From positions 3,162,001 to 3,226,000 of the forward strand of contig JAHREC010000009.1 in assembly GCA_020081605.1 (NCBI GenBank): DNA of 64,000 nucleotides. The letters run 5' to 3'. This stretch comes from Albifimbria verrucaria (Eukaryota; Ascomycota; Sordariomycetes; Hypocreales; Stachybotryaceae). Within the stretch, counting starts at the first letter, position 1. Each line of letters starts with the position of its first letter. The notes beneath the pieces are model-generated. The model saw only the letters and a list, made by a program, of their open reading frames with translations. It had not been told where the DNA came from and searched no databases. This document shows positions 12,113 through 24,168 of the stretch, in pieces. A program made the position numbers and the translations under genes.

Positions 12113-12567
12113 GATTGAGACAGATTCAGTGACTAGTTGTTTTTTGCTACAATCAGTTGTCTAGTAACGTTATCCTTCTAAGTTTGCATGTCGTGGGTGG
12201 GTCCGGGCATTCAACGGCGGGTATCCGGGTATCCGGGCTACGCCCGGGTATCCAATTGGTAATAACCTGTAGCGGCTATCCGATCGGGGCTCCGCTCTCT
12301 CCACCGGCTCGGCAGGAAAAGATTGGCAAGTCTCTCAGTACACATTGCTGACCCACCAGTGCCGGGATACTCTAGGAATTCCATAATGAGCAGTAGAGAA
12401 TTGGGACTAGACTTGAGACTGTGCAGAAGAATATAAACGATGACAGGTGCCACAAAGACCAGAACATCTGGACTGTTACCTACAAAGAGAAACAACAATC
12501 CAATTACGCCCAAATTGTTCCCGTTTCTCGTCTCCCGAATATCAGATATATCCTTCGATAAACAGAA
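12113..12567. promoter_or_regulatory. divergent promoter, regulator / FAD oxidoreductase
   Basis: 455 bp between two divergent starts. Repeated GTATCCGGGTATCCGGGCTA-type units lie at 12218-12252, containing CGGGTATCC direct repeats that could be zinc-cluster sites. The stretch before 12568 is A-rich, as usual for a fungal start. Regulatory meaning is inferred. Confidence 0.4.
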
Positions 12568-13801
12568 ATGTCGACCAAAATAGTCATCATCGGTGTCGGC
12601 TTTGCCGGCTTCTGGAGCGCCCTGTCTGCCAAGCACCTCATTGACTTGAAGGGCAAGGGCAAGGACGTTGACGTTATCGTCATCGCTCCCCAGCCAGCCC
12701 TCGTCATGAGGCCCCGTCTATACGAAGCCAATCCTGCCCAAATGAGCTATCCTGTCGGCCCTGTTTTCGAAGCTCTAGGAGTCAAGTTAATCACTGCATT
12801 TGCGGAAAAGATTGATACCGAGGCGCATTCTATCCACGTCCGATCTACTTCTGGCGTCGAGTCGACTGTCACCTATGACCGTCTCATCCTTGCAGCCGGA
12901 AGCAAGTTAATTCGACCTCAAAGCGTCATTGGGCTTCAGCAGCATTCGTTCGACATTGATTCTATGGACGGTGCTGCCAAGCTCGATGCCCACCTCGAGC
13001 AGCTCGCAACCCTCCCTGAAAGCACCCATCGCGATACCATCGTTGTTTGCGGCGCGGGATTCACTGGAATTGAACTTGTAACTGAGATTCCGAAACGAAT
13101 TTCTCATCTGCCAAAGAAACCTCGCCTTGTTCTCGTCGACAACTCTGATGTGGTTGGCTCTACACTTGGACCGGGTCCTCGACGTGTCATCACGCAGGCC
13201 ATGGAAGATCTCGGCATCGACCTGAAACTTGGATCTCCCGTCGCATCAGTTGATCCAGAAGGTCTAACGTTAGCCTCTGGAGAGAGGATTGAGTCTAACA
13301 CGGTTGTATGGACCGCCGGCGTAAGAGCATCACCTCTGGCCCAGCAGATACCGGGACCCAGGGATACCCTCTCTCGCCTCTTTGTCGATAAGCATCTCCG
13401 AGTTCCTACCTCACAGCACGTGTTTGCTACAGGTGACGTTGCCACAGCCATGGCAGACACGAAAGGCCACTATGCTATGATGTCTTGCCAGCACGCCCTC
13501 ATGCTCGGCCGCGTATCCGGATTCAATGCCGCGGCAGACCTCCTCGGCGAGCCACTGGCGGATTACTCCCAGCCTGAATATGTCTGCTGTTTGGATCTTG
13601 GGGCTTGGGGTACGGTGGTTTCTCATGGTTGGGATAGAGAGGTCAAGCTTACGGGGACGTAGCTAAGCGGTATAAGCGCTTCATCAACCAGAAGCTGATA
13701 TACCCCCAGAGAGCGCTCAGGAAGCAATTGCGTTGGCTGTACCTCCAGCTGATGCCAATTCGGCTAATCTATTCGAGACAATCCTCCAGGCAGTTGCATA
13801 G
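12568..13801 (+). CDS. FAD/NAD(P) pyridine nucleotide-disulfide oxidoreductase (NDH-2/AIF-like)
   Basis: Single-exon gene, 411 aa once two lost bases are allowed for (G run 13653-13656, C run 13703-13707). As written the frame stops at 13662 and loses about 45 residues. An N-terminal FAD Rossmann motif (IIGVGFAGFWSA), a second dinucleotide motif for NAD(P)H (VVCGAGFTGIE) near residue 155 and the FAD-binding FATGDVA near residue 290 are all present. There is no CxxxxC disulfide and no clear mitochondrial presequence. The family includes alternative NADH dehydrogenases and AIF-like oxidoreductases; the electron acceptor is not evident. The promoter is shared with the divergent Zn2Cys6 gene. Confidence 0.85.
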
Positions 13802-15281
13802 ATATGAAATAGATTTCTTCTTGGCTCCTTTTCATAAGACTCTATTATCAGTAGTTGTGAATAGATGAATAGTATAAAGGTGTCGGGATGACAAAAAAAT
13901 GAACAATGGAAAGCTACCGGGGCCATTTACCTGATACTATCTTCATCCCCTCCGCCTCACATCCATGAATGATCAGATTATTTAGGTGGCTTACTGGCGT
14001 AGGGTGGTGTCTTGCGATGCCCTCGGCTTTTTCTTCTGGCGGCTCGAGCCTGTGGCCGGCGGAGCCAGATCCTGTGACGTTTCGAGGAGACAAACTGTAC
14101 GGGTCTGGTACTTGGTTTTTATCACGTAAGAGTGATAAGTTATTTCTTTCTAAATCTGATTACCCACCCGGTTATTCTATTCTCAGTATATTAATATAAA
14201 TATAGAATAAGTATAAGCAGAAAGAAAATTTTACTCTCCTTATATATTGTAGGTTGAGTTGACTGAGAGGCAGCCGTATGGCAATCTCATGACTATCTCG
14301 GTTGTACTTCTTGTGATAGGTGCTGGCTGCGACAGCGTATAGGCAGCGATAACACTACACTCGCAAGAAGAGAAACAACATATATTTACATACGGAGAAG
14401 CCCCTCCTTACTAAGGAGACTTTCGAGGAGGAAATGGGCGGCTTTTTAACGTGATTTAAGCTGCGGCAACGGCAGAACTTAAAACATTTACGATACAGTT
14501 GTAACAACTCATGTGATCTCATATTGCTTCATGGTCATTCGAACAATCGTAGCCTGGGCTGTTCCTCTTGTGCGGCTACCCCGTCAGAGTAGGACTTAGT
14601 CGATGGCGATTATTATGTGGACTTTGACGGCGGAACAAGCTTTCGGATACCAAGGACCTTCGATGTATATGGCCGACGTCGGGGCGGGAGCGGCGTTGCT
14701 ATGCAGAACAATGGCGATCTGATTGGGGCACGGACGTGGTTTCAAGGGCTGTCTTGAGCGTGATATCAGCATTCATGACGTCCGAGAAGGCGAGTTTCGC
14801 ATCCATGATACCACAGGTGATTTAAGAATGAGTAAATACAATAGTCTAACGCCGGGGTATGAGTTGTTTTTGTTAGAACACTTGATTTAATACTGAAGCT
14901 AGTCTTGGAATGTAGGGTGTTTTAAAACGGGTTCCTGGAGCGAGAGAGCAATTGCCTGTGATTTTATATATTTATTTGCGCTACGTCGCCGATCGTCCGT
15001 TCCTTGTCCGCCACATATAATATCTATTGACCAAAGCCGTATTGGTACGATGGGTCCCAAACCTTTGGGAAAAGGCGGGAAAGAGATCCATCAGCCGACC
15101 AGACCATTCCAAGATGAATTTGTCTTCATCACTCCCCACCACCGCTGTGGCCCCGTACCTGATGGTTCGCTATTAATCGGGGATTCCTTCATATGACGAC
15201 ATTTTGCATTGATCGAAGATAGGCTACGTTCCGTTCCAAATTCTTTCCAGAACATTTCGCAGATCTCGAAATTTTGAAGAT
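13802..15281. other. 1.5-kb intergenic stretch with a possible gene relic
   Basis: No intact gene. At 14603-14755 (+) about 50 codons read coding-like (DYYVDFDGGTSFRIPRTF then a GSGVAMQNNGDLIGA stretch) and stop; another frame continues for about 30 codons (ISIHDVREGEFRIHD). This could be a decayed gene or one broken by missing bases. The remainder is AT-rich. Confidence 0.3.
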
Positions 15282-16607
15282 TCAGGGTATGAGTTCCCTA
15301 ATAAAGTTTGACTCGTCATCAGTCCAACGGACCGTATTTAAAGTATCGATATTCACACCCAATGCAATGTGCCTTGACCTGAGGGCAGCCTCAGTTCGCT
15401 GAAAGCCAAATTTTCCTCGAAAAGACTCAGTCCACTCTTTATAGGGAATCCCATGAGACTTCAGAACTTTGAGGTAATCCTCTTGCTCTGTTGTCCACGG
15501 TTCGTTGTTGAATCTGGACGTATCCATTTTGCGGATTTGTGCCTGCGTTTTCAAAGCCACCATAGTTCGACTATTGTTGAACTTCTCCTCAAGTTTTGTG
15601 GCCACATCATCCCAATTTCTTTCAGTCTCAAGAAGACTTCGTAAGCATTGTATCTCGTCGGAGGTCCAGTCTTTTGCATACGCGATAAGAAGGAAGGACA
15701 GTCTTTTGAAGGTCTTTTCGACACTTGCTCTTGAGGCTGGTCATTGAACGATGAGTGCCAAACCTGGCTTGAAATTTCATATGCCTTTGGGGCTATGTGA
15801 TGTCGCATTCCAAAAGGTATCTCAGGTACTCGACTTCCTTTGCATGCCAAGTGCGACTGTGATGTTGTAGAGGTGAATATGGGGGTGGTGACATAGGTGA
15901 GGAGGAAGGCGATGGTGGTGAAGTCGCACATGTCAATCCCGATATAGATGTAGGCACTGGTGGAGGTGAATGCCGGGATGTGGTAATTTCTTCTTCTGGA
16001 TTGCTGGTCAACGAATCGCTTCCTCTCTGTTCGCGAGCATCAGGGCTTCCATGTCCAACCATTTCGTCTGAGTCAACATAATCTGTGGATAATGCAGATA
16101 TAAGGGGCTTAAAGGACTGTAGTGTGGATATCGCTTCACGGTGGTCTTCATATCTAGAAGGAACCACCTGTCGATCATCGTCTGCGGTTATGTCTAGACG
16201 ACATATAGAAGCCGTTTCTTCCCAGAGCAGCGCGATCAAGATCCCAAATGTACTGCAGAATCCACGAATACCAAAGCCTTGCATACAATGTTGTATGCCT
16301 AACTTTACTTTCGGTAGAGCACCGCTCACAGACAGGAATTCTCCTGTCCAATGAGTACATAGGTCTGGATTTAAGTGTGTAGCAGTCGAGAGCCCAGTAT
16401 CGTAAGTGTACGGGTGTTTTGAATGCGCCAATATATCAGCCAGTGCCTGTTGCAGGATTTCTTTTGCACGCTGTGCCTCTGGGGGAAGAGCCTGTCCTGA
16501 TGTAGTCTAAAACCCAACCAAAACGTAGTTGCAGCGCACACTGGTCGACTATCCTCCACGATTTGTCGAGTGCAAATTCCGTCATCGATCAATGTACTTC
16601 GGGTCAC
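15282..16607 (-). CDS. Myb/SANT-repeat protein
   Basis: Minus-strand gene in several frames. The first ~200 residues have no recognisable domain and end in a Pro/Ser-rich segment. Then come at least three Myb/SANT-like repeats with the usual Trp-plus-acid start and spaced hydrophobic residues: TWHAKEVEYLRYLLE, DWTSDEIQCLRSLLE, PWTTEQEDYLKVLKSHGIP (ending RTEAALRSRHIALGV), and the beginning of a fourth, RWTDDESNFIREL. Frame changes fall near 15800 and 15680, each consistent with one lost base. Repeats of this kind normally bind DNA or chromatin, so a nuclear role is likely. The 5' end is uncertain; a small intron may lie near 16500. Confidence 0.6.
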
Positions 16608-16750
16608 AGTTGCTGGACGCTGTTATTGGAACTGACAGATAGCCCGAATTTAGAGATTAATCCGAAGCTTGCCTCATTTGGAGCTGACTTGTAAAAAACT
16701 AGTCTGAAGGTAATTAAGAGTTACTACATGCTATCAAAAGAATTGGATAA

Positions 16751-18376
16751 TCAGTGCTGCGACAAAGATCCATCTTCTGCGTCCGTACCATATTCATGTT
16801 GGAGGATACCAAGCCCACCAACGGCATCTTGGGTCTCTTCATCGTTTCCACGAGAATCCGCAAACGGCAAAGAGTCCAGAAGAATAGCAGAACTCAATTC
16901 ATCGTCCTGTTTTGGCCCTATTGCGAGTGTCTCTTCGTCAATAGCTGTGATTTCTGAGGCCCGCACGCACGCCCGCGCATTTGCTACCTCGATGAACTGG
17001 TCGCGGTATTGCTTGGCCAATTTTCTAACATTCCTGAATGCCCCAATGCCCTCCAGAAAACCTTCAGGATTACCCGTCAAAGCATAGGCGTTGACTTGAG
17101 TCATGTGGCAGCCTGGATTCTGCCCAGGGTTGACAGGAGCTGTAAGATGGTGGGCATACAGATGCAAGTGCCCGCCAATGAAAACCGCAGTGAATGTGTA
17201 GGCATTGCCGTCATATCCAGGCTCCTCCAGTAAGTAGTTTTGTAAGCTGTGCATCATGGTTGCTCCGTATGCGCCGTCTAGCATCACCTGCCCCTCGGCC
17301 ACGTCAAGGCTTCCGCCTGAAGATTTGGCTTCCAAGTACAAGTTGGGTGCTATGGGAGCATCCGCCTTCTTGGTGGGTACGATTATCTTTTCAAGCTCTT
17401 GTTTCACTTCCTGGTCTACGGCATCGGGGTGAGCGCCGTCGAAGAAATCGGGATATGGATTCACCGTCATATTATTGGTTAGGAAGCTAGATTGATGAAG
17501 GGAAGATTTCCCTCGTTGTGTATCTCGGAATCACCAGCGACGAATGGAATGACATTGCGCATAACTGTGCCTTCGGACTTGGTCGTGTTTCTCATTTGAA
17601 AGTCTTCAAAAACTGCCTCAGAAACAACAGATGGTGAGAGTGACCCTCTTGGAACTTTTAGAGCTTGCCGAATTTCGTCTAGGTTTGCCGGCTTCGGGTG
17701 ATAGCCATCAGGGAACTTGTAAAATGGAGGATATATGTAGTTGTCTTTACAATGCTGCCGAAAATTGCCATCGTAAGCGGTGGAGCGTTTGAAGGAAACC
17801 GTGGTCGGCTTTGTTACTTGCGTTGGACGGCTGTTCAAGGAAGGGTCTAACAGGAGCGCCATGGGATATTGAAGGCTTGTTGGATCTTGGTACTGGAGCA
17901 GCTGGTCAGTCACTGGTTATCCCGAGATGCAGCAGGATATACATACTCCTCGTAGATCGGAAAGATCTGGACCACCCATTCTCGCAAACCGGGCAAGGCC
18001 TATTGTTCCAGCACCGACAGGAGGCCCGATGCTTGCGGGGGTAATGACGGGATTTGACCGAGCTTCCTCGTGGTTCCGCCGGTCGAGCTCTTGTAATGCA
18101 AGCGGCGTGAGCCAGATTCTGGACAAGTTATCGTAGAATTCGGGACAGAAATTCCAAGGTCTACAGGGTATTGTCTTCAGCCTCTTAGCGAGGGTAAGGT
18201 CTGATGGAGGATCGCCGGTTGGTCTCTTTCGATTTTCGGATCTTGGTCTGGACAACTGGGGCGGGCTTGGGCCATGCAGAGGTTCTTCTGCTCGATTTCG
18301 ACCCTGGGTTCTCGATTTCGCCTCGGTAGAGGGGCTTGGTCGAGCAGGAGATTGTCCAGTTGTCGCGGCTGAGCCA
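16751..18376 (-). CDS. fungal repeat-family protein with PD-(D/E)xK-like signature
   Basis: I recognise the layout from a large family of Sordariomycete proteins of unknown function: an Arg/Pro-rich N-terminus with RPRSENRKRPTGDPPS and AKRLKT, then GGPDLSDLRG, a central DNLDEIRQAL-type helix, EGNLPFINLAS, and a conserved C-terminal domain. That domain contains PDFFDGAHPD and, about 35 residues later, NLYLEAKSSGG, a spacing that fits the PD-(D/E)xK nuclease signature; later HLYAHHLTAP and HMTQVNAYALTG are family-typical. Intron 17902-17946 (45 bp, GTATGT to ACCAG). Frame breaks lie near 17483 (one C lost) and near 18240. About 527 aa. Nuclease activity is inferred from the motif only. Confidence 0.65.
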
Positions 18377-19771
18377 TGGATGATAATGGTAGGTGGTTAG
18401 ACTGTGGGAGACGAGGCAATTTATACTAAGGAGATGCGCTGTGAAGAGATTCTGGGTTTGGATAAAGCAGTCCCTCATCGCTCGGCGAGAGTCGCATGGG
18501 TGCATGTTGATAAGTCGTGGTCGGTGTTGCTTCTTGTAGCAGATGTGTCATGAATCAGCCTCTCCTCTCACATGTGTAACCATGATGGTGTCCACGAGAC
18601 CAAGGATAACATTGTTGGGAATTTGATGTAAGTGCCATTTTTCGAGCAAACACTGCTCTCATCACGCAGCTCAAATAGATGGTCAGCTTTTTGATATGCG
18701 TATTTGGCAGAGCCATCCTTTACTAATGCACCAGAATGTCGCAATCGACGGGCACAAGACACCTCTTCACGACAATTCAGTGGACAGTACGAAGGATGAC
18801 AAAGACTCAGAGCGACTGGACGTCAAGGATATGCTTCCAATGATGTGATGGAGCCTTGACTCAGACACGATTAAGCATGACCAATTGATCTCAGGTCTAT
18901 TATCCTTTCTGAGATGATTACATGAATTTGAAGCAGCCTCCTGCCAGCTTCCATACATTTTCCTAAATAGGAAATGCAGGCCTGATCCTGATGATGCACT
19001 GCACCTCCTGTGCTCTGGTTCAGTGCGTTTTGGTAGGGAACGGATTGAATTGTCAAGTATTTCGCAGCTCCGTACCAGGCACAGGTCTGCGACGTCAAAT
19101 TAGAAGATGAGCATGCAAAGGGCAGTTTTACCTGAAACTGCAAAGTTCCGACTGCAAGCACGACTTCTCGGTTGTTGGTCCTGATCAGCAGTCGAGTGTA
19201 TTGCCCCTAGCGCCGAGTTTCATCGCTACCAACAGCATAAACCGGAGGTGAACGAATCACAAAGCAGATCATAAACATGCTGTTGGTCCTTCTCCAAGGC
19301 CGTGACTTCGATGATGAGCCATTCCATTAAATCTTGCCTCTCTGGTAATCATCGTATACGCCTACCATAATTGGCTCAATGATCCCATGCCCGATGTGAC
19401 CTGGGCAAGCCGCGCTGGTCATTGTAGCCTTACAGTGGTCAGGGCTCAGCCAAATGTACCCCTATTGACGGCCATACTCAAAGTGCAAATCGAGGCGTTT
19501 GTCGCGTAGTTGTGCATCTTATGTAGGATTCCCTGGGATAATCCCCAATCTGCCAGGCTGCTCAGCTCCATAAGTGAGTCAAAATAGGGGCCTGGATCGA
19601 AATGAAAAGGATTAATAAGTATAAACAGCAGACCTGATCTCGGTCAGCGGAATCATCAACTCGAGCATTGTTTAAGACGTGCAACAACATTGAACGGCAC
19701 GGAAAATGGGTTTGGAGCATCGACGGCAAGACCATATACCACAGAGCCAGGCCTCAATCGCAGCACACGGC
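18377..19771. other. 1.4-kb intergenic stretch, nothing assigned
   Basis: Open frames exist on the minus strand (18568-19161) but their composition is not convincing and I recognise no domain. The right end should hold the SOG2 promoter. Confidence 0.4.
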
Positions 19772-22266
19772 ATGGACGCCGCAAAAACACCACCCTCGCT
19801 TACATTTAACAGCATCCCTATTCCTGAAAAATCCAGCAAGCGCCGCCCTCTCCCTGGACTCTGCAATCTTCGGAATCAGCATGGCCACCCTCTCCGTCAA
19901 ATAGCCGTGTTGGACTCCTCGCAAGACAAGCACTCAAGAAAGCATTTGAAGAGGGCCGAGGCCGTGCGGATGAAGCTGCAAAGCGGTCCGACAGTCAGAT
20001 AAACACAGGTATCACGGTTGACCTCAGCCACAACAGCATCACTGCGCTGCCAGAAGATGCTATTGACATCATCAACCATAACCTCGAACGGTGAGTTTTG
20101 CGACGAGATGAAAGTCAAGACACTGATTCGTAGGTGGTTTTAATAGCCTTGCCTTATGCCACAACCTATTGACAACGCTGCCTCCTCGTCTGTCCCTCTG
20201 CCAATCACTGCGCTACCTGAACCTCCGCCATAATGCGATTATGGTTTTCCCTGAAGTGGTATGTCGCTCGCTCTGTTACCAGATGCTACAGCTAACACTT
20301 TTTAGCTGTGCGAAATGCGCAGCTTGGAAATTCTCGACATTAGCAAGAACCGTATCAAGAGGTTACCAGATAGCATTGCGAATCTCTCATCACTTAAAGT
20401 CCTGGCATTACAAAGAAATGCAATCGAATCGCTTCCTCTCTGCCTCGCAGACATGACACTGCTCTGCGTTCTAAAATTTGAGGGAATCCTGTTGAAGAAC
20501 AGATACAACATATCTTGCGCCAGCAATTTGGTGATGCAATTGGAGATGGCCGTGAAAACGAGTCTGTCGATGTTACTACAACAATTCTCATCAAGCAGTT
20601 TCTAAGAAGTCAATCGCCAGCGTCGGCCTGGACCTCCTCACCCAAATCAGGAAACGCACCAGGAAAATATTCTGAAGTTGCACGAGGAGCCCCAAAACGT
20701 GACCGAGGCGTTCGTTTTCCTGTCAAGGTGAATGGCACAGAGACGATTGTTTCGCCTCGTCCATCACTGTCAGCTTTGCCCCATCGTTCTACAACATCGC
20801 AAAACAACATTGGTCTCCGAAGCTTAGAGACTAGGCAAGCCACTGTTGGAGACAACAGAAAGTATTCACAAAGCGTTTCAGAAATGAGTTGGCCGCACGA
20901 GAAAAATAGAAATTACAGCCATCCGCAACATGACAAGCCGAAGCTAAGCTCAAGTGCGGCTGCTTCACAGGATTGGAGGACGCCTTCATCCTTTGACAAG
21001 CCAGTTCAATGCACTCTTGACTTTGGCTTTAGTGAAGCAATGGCGGCAAACACAAGGACAAGATATGTACCTCAGCAAGGTGGCTTGTCTGTTGAGGAGC
21101 TACGTGCCATACTTCCACCTAAGCCCAACCCCGCAAACCCGACAGACTCTTTGATGGAAGTTTACAGAACTGTCTTCTTCTCTGTTTATCAATTACATTG
21201 GCTGGTTCATCTCCTTGTTACTCTGCTCGGCAATAGTGCAGACGGCAACCCAAGCATTCAAGCGCTGATGTGCGATGCAGATTCCTACCTCAGCACCTTG
21301 GGCAGACTTATAGAGCACGAATCACAGATTGATCGAGGAAATTTGCAAACGGAGAGTGTCGCATACAAAATGCAGCTTACCTGTTTAGGCTTCACCAAAA
21401 CATATTCTGCTGTATGCCTCAAGGTTGCAAGCAATGCAGGTCTGCTTGTTGATACAGGAGACGCCCGATACATTCGACATCTCCTGTCCCTCCTACATAG
21501 TAGTGTGGTTGGCCTACGCTGTGCCTTTGATAAGAAAACACCAAGGCAGAACTCTACTATGGATACTATGATGCCAAAGAGGCAACCTACTTCAATTAGA
21601 AAAGAAAAACGGAGGGTTGTTCATCAGGAATTGGCTGTGCCCCAATACCTAGAACAACGCAGGACCAAGAAGGCTTCACCAATTATGCCTGCCATGATTT
21701 CCCTGGATACCTCCGCATGCATGAAGGCAGATGCAATACGTGGTTCGCGCCCGTCGAAATTGGACCCAGATCTTCTGCAGTTCTACCATATTATCGAGAA
21801 GTCAAGCAGCCTGGTTCTCAACACACTGCCTGATCTCTACAAACAATACTTGACAGGGTTGATTCAAGCCGAACTTAACCAGGTACCTCTATTGACGGCG
21901 AAAGCCTGGCGGCTGGTGGTATGCGCTTGTGAAAGGACTATTCAATCAGCCGAAGCTTTGCAGGGCATCACTTCAGCAGCCTCCTACATGGCCAGCAATA
22001 GCAGGTCGCCGCCATGGGATCTTTGCTACGCTTTTGCAGTGGCATGGGCTGACTTGGGCGCCCAGTTTCAGCAAACTGAGAAATTCTTGCGGCTTTCTGC
22101 TGAGACGAAGAGTAAATTGCGGCAAATCCAGGTGCACGTGAAGAAGCTGATGAATTGCATGCTGGCAATGTCGCCAAATACTCCTTTGCATCAACCCATG
22201 GGCTCTTTGTCGACCACTCAACAGGCAGCTTTAGGACCGATTTCGCGAGCTACGTTGGTAGGATAG
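19772..22266 (+). CDS. SOG2: SOG2-like leucine-rich repeat protein of the RAM/MOR pathway
   Basis: Three exons, introns 20091-20146 (56 bp) and 20259-20305 (47 bp). The N-terminus (SSKRRPLPGL, NLRNQHGHP) leads into about four leucine-rich repeats: VDLSHNSITALPEDA, LALCHNLLTTLPPRL, LNLRHNAIMVFPEV, LDISKNRIKRLPDSI and the next. A long C-terminal region typical of the SOG2/RAM-signalling family follows, with KPVQCTLDFGF, RTVFFSVYQLHWLVH and SLVLNTLPDLYK. Frame breaks near 19890 and in the A run 20485-20486 (each one base lost) give 797 aa. In yeast and filamentous fungi SOG2 is a scaffold with the NDR kinase Cbk1/COT1 and the Furry-like protein in polarity and septation. The exact stop is a little uncertain. 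Confidence 0.8.
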
Positions 22267-22916
22267 AACGATTGGAGACCAGAACGCGATGTTGGTGCAT
22301 TTGCTATTGGGACTCTGTAGGAATTGGCCAGGCGACATTTTCAATTATCGCATGCTAACTCGGTTGATTAGAATAATTAATTGGCTAATAATGTATTGCT
22401 TGATGAAGTATGGAAAAAAATTATGCTCTCGTGATCGTGCTGATCGACGAGGCGTCTCGGTAGCCACATCCAAGAATGCACTTGGCAAGTTGCCCCTCTG
22501 GAAGCCTTGCCATTATGCTGTCGCAGCATGATCTCACTTAGGCGCTCTTTTTCTGGTGCTCTCATTTGGCCTCCTTATAGGATAGAAAGCAAATCGCAGC
22601 AGATTCAAGCACATCATTTACATCATTCTTGACCTTGGCAAGCTGCCTCAAGACAGGCAGCCGGGGGCTGAGCCAGAAGTACTAGAGGCGATGGTAACAC
22701 ACAGGCATGCACAGCTTTTGGATATCCTCCCGACTCTGTGACGATTGGTAGCCTGGTAGTATTCCATTCGGTATCGTCCGCCTAGTGTGGCGGAGCTACG
22801 CCAGATAGAAGCAGGGCGCAGTTCCACCATGCTGTGCAAATTTACGCTGCGTATCCAATGATGCGTACGCCGAAACGAGGCTGTAGCCTCACATTTTACA
22901 GTGCTGGTGATGCAAA
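22267..22916. other. intergenic, nothing assigned
   Basis: 650 bp, AT-rich near 22360-22430. No coding-like frame beyond short ones in shifted frames of the SOG2 3' end. Confidence 0.45.
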
Positions 22917-23468
22917 ATGCAGCACAGCTCCAGTTCCAATGGCCCGCCGCTGTTGATCATGTCTGAGCTGCGACAGCCCTGGGAAGTATTTAACACTGGA
23001 AGATATCTTTTGTTGCCCTGTACCAAACAATTGAATCAAATGACATACTATCACTCTGACGAGAATGGCTGGGCGTTTTACTTTGATGTGAACGGTGAAT
23101 CAACCTACTTGTTTGACGAAAACGGCGAGTACGTCCAATACTCGCGGATTGAAATCTCCGATACAGCTTCAAGCTGCTCTAAGAAATCCGAGTCTTCTAG
23201 GCACAGCGGCTCAATGCGCTCCCAATCGTCGTCGGACAGCGGTCGCAGCAACAATCCGGCGACGGTTGGGTGGCAATGCGCTTGGTGCGACGAGGTCAAT
23301 TACACGCACCACGAGAACATACCTTTTCTGGACCCGCTGAGAGATGACGATGGGAACATTCGCACTGACGGAGATGGCAACATCATGTATCCTGCCTATC
23401 CAAATATCCGTTGCACGGGCTGCCCCAAGTCTTGCGACCCATATGCGATACCTCTCATCGATCCTTGA
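22917..23468 (+). CDS. uncharacterised protein with two CxxC pairs
   Basis: An intact 183-aa frame from 22917; a downstream ATG at 23040 (MTYYHSDENGWAFYFDVNG) may be the true start, giving 142 aa. I do not recognise the family. A YFDVNGESTYLFDENGEY region is followed by a serine-rich linker (SESSRHSGSMRSQSSSDSG) and a C-terminal part with WQCAWCDEVN and RCTGCPKSC, two CxxC pairs about 40 residues apart that could bind one zinc, with an acidic DDDGNIRTDGDGN loop between. No signal peptide or membrane segment. A small zinc-ribbon-like domain is inferred. Confidence 0.5.
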   Translation: MQHSSSSNGPPLLIMSELRQPWEVFNTGRYLLLPCTKQLNQMTYYHSDENGWAFYFDVNGESTYLFDENGEYVQYSRIEISDTASSCSKKSESSRHSGSMRSQSSSDSGRSNNPATVGWQCAWCDEVNYTHHENIPFLDPLRDDDGNIRTDGDGNIMYPAYPNIRCTGCPKSCDPYAIPLIDP

Positions 23469-23783
23469 GGCTGCAGATGAGACCGGGGACAGGACGGTGG
23501 AAGTTGGAATGATTTTGTCATATTGAAATGTGGAGGCTTAGATTGTTGCCTAGGTGTGGCGTCGCATTTCAGCGAGGCTGTTGTTCTGTTTTGCTTGTTT
23601 TGCAGCGTATAAGTTACTACTATTTTCGCTTATGGTTTGATTGCCCGAGTAAATCGCCTGCTGACTCATCATCTCGCCTGACACGAGCAAGTGACGCCCA
23701 TCCTCTTATGAACCCCCACCTGTCCTGTTACGCCCGTCCTCAGTATCTCCCTCGACCATTCCCTGCTATTGAGCCCCGTAACG

Positions 23784-24168
23784 ATGAGTTCCAGTAACAA
23801 CGGCCAGTCCCGTTGGATGGCCGTCCCGGTGCCTCCTGGCATGACAGAGGAGATTCGACAGGAGCGTCTCAAGGAATATTTTGCGGAACAGAAGCTTGCC
23901 GAGGAGACCCGCAAAAACACAAGTGCCAATAGGAATATGGGTGGGTTCTGGACATTTTTGGGCAACTCGTCAACTAATCAGCAAGACAGGTAAGAGGGAG
24001 CCAAGCGTTGAGCGCGCCAAAGCAACGATGCTATACTGGATAAACGAGGACCATGCTTGGAGACACAACACGCCAGAGCTTACAAAGAGAGCTCAGTTGA
24101 ACAAGTGCCCGCTAGGTCGCCGGGTCTCGACGAGACAGTATACGGGTTCGCCGCAGCCCGCCAGCTGA
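23784..24168 (+). CDS. short uncharacterised protein, C-terminus unresolved
   Basis: From ATG 23784 the protein reads MSSSNNGQSRWMAVPVPPG, then a charged helix TEEIRQERLKEYFAEQ and KNTSANRNMGGFWTFLGN. At 23988 a GTAAGA could be a splice donor; the frame otherwise stops at 23993. Two other frames downstream (to 24168, and another near 24110-24200 reading ETVYGFAAARQLKP) look partly coding, so the 3' exon is not settled. Product 70-130 aa, function unknown. Confidence 0.4.

Noticed and set aside
18568..19161. Minus-strand frames upstream of SOG2
   Set aside because: Several short frames without consistent coding bias, domain or family feature.
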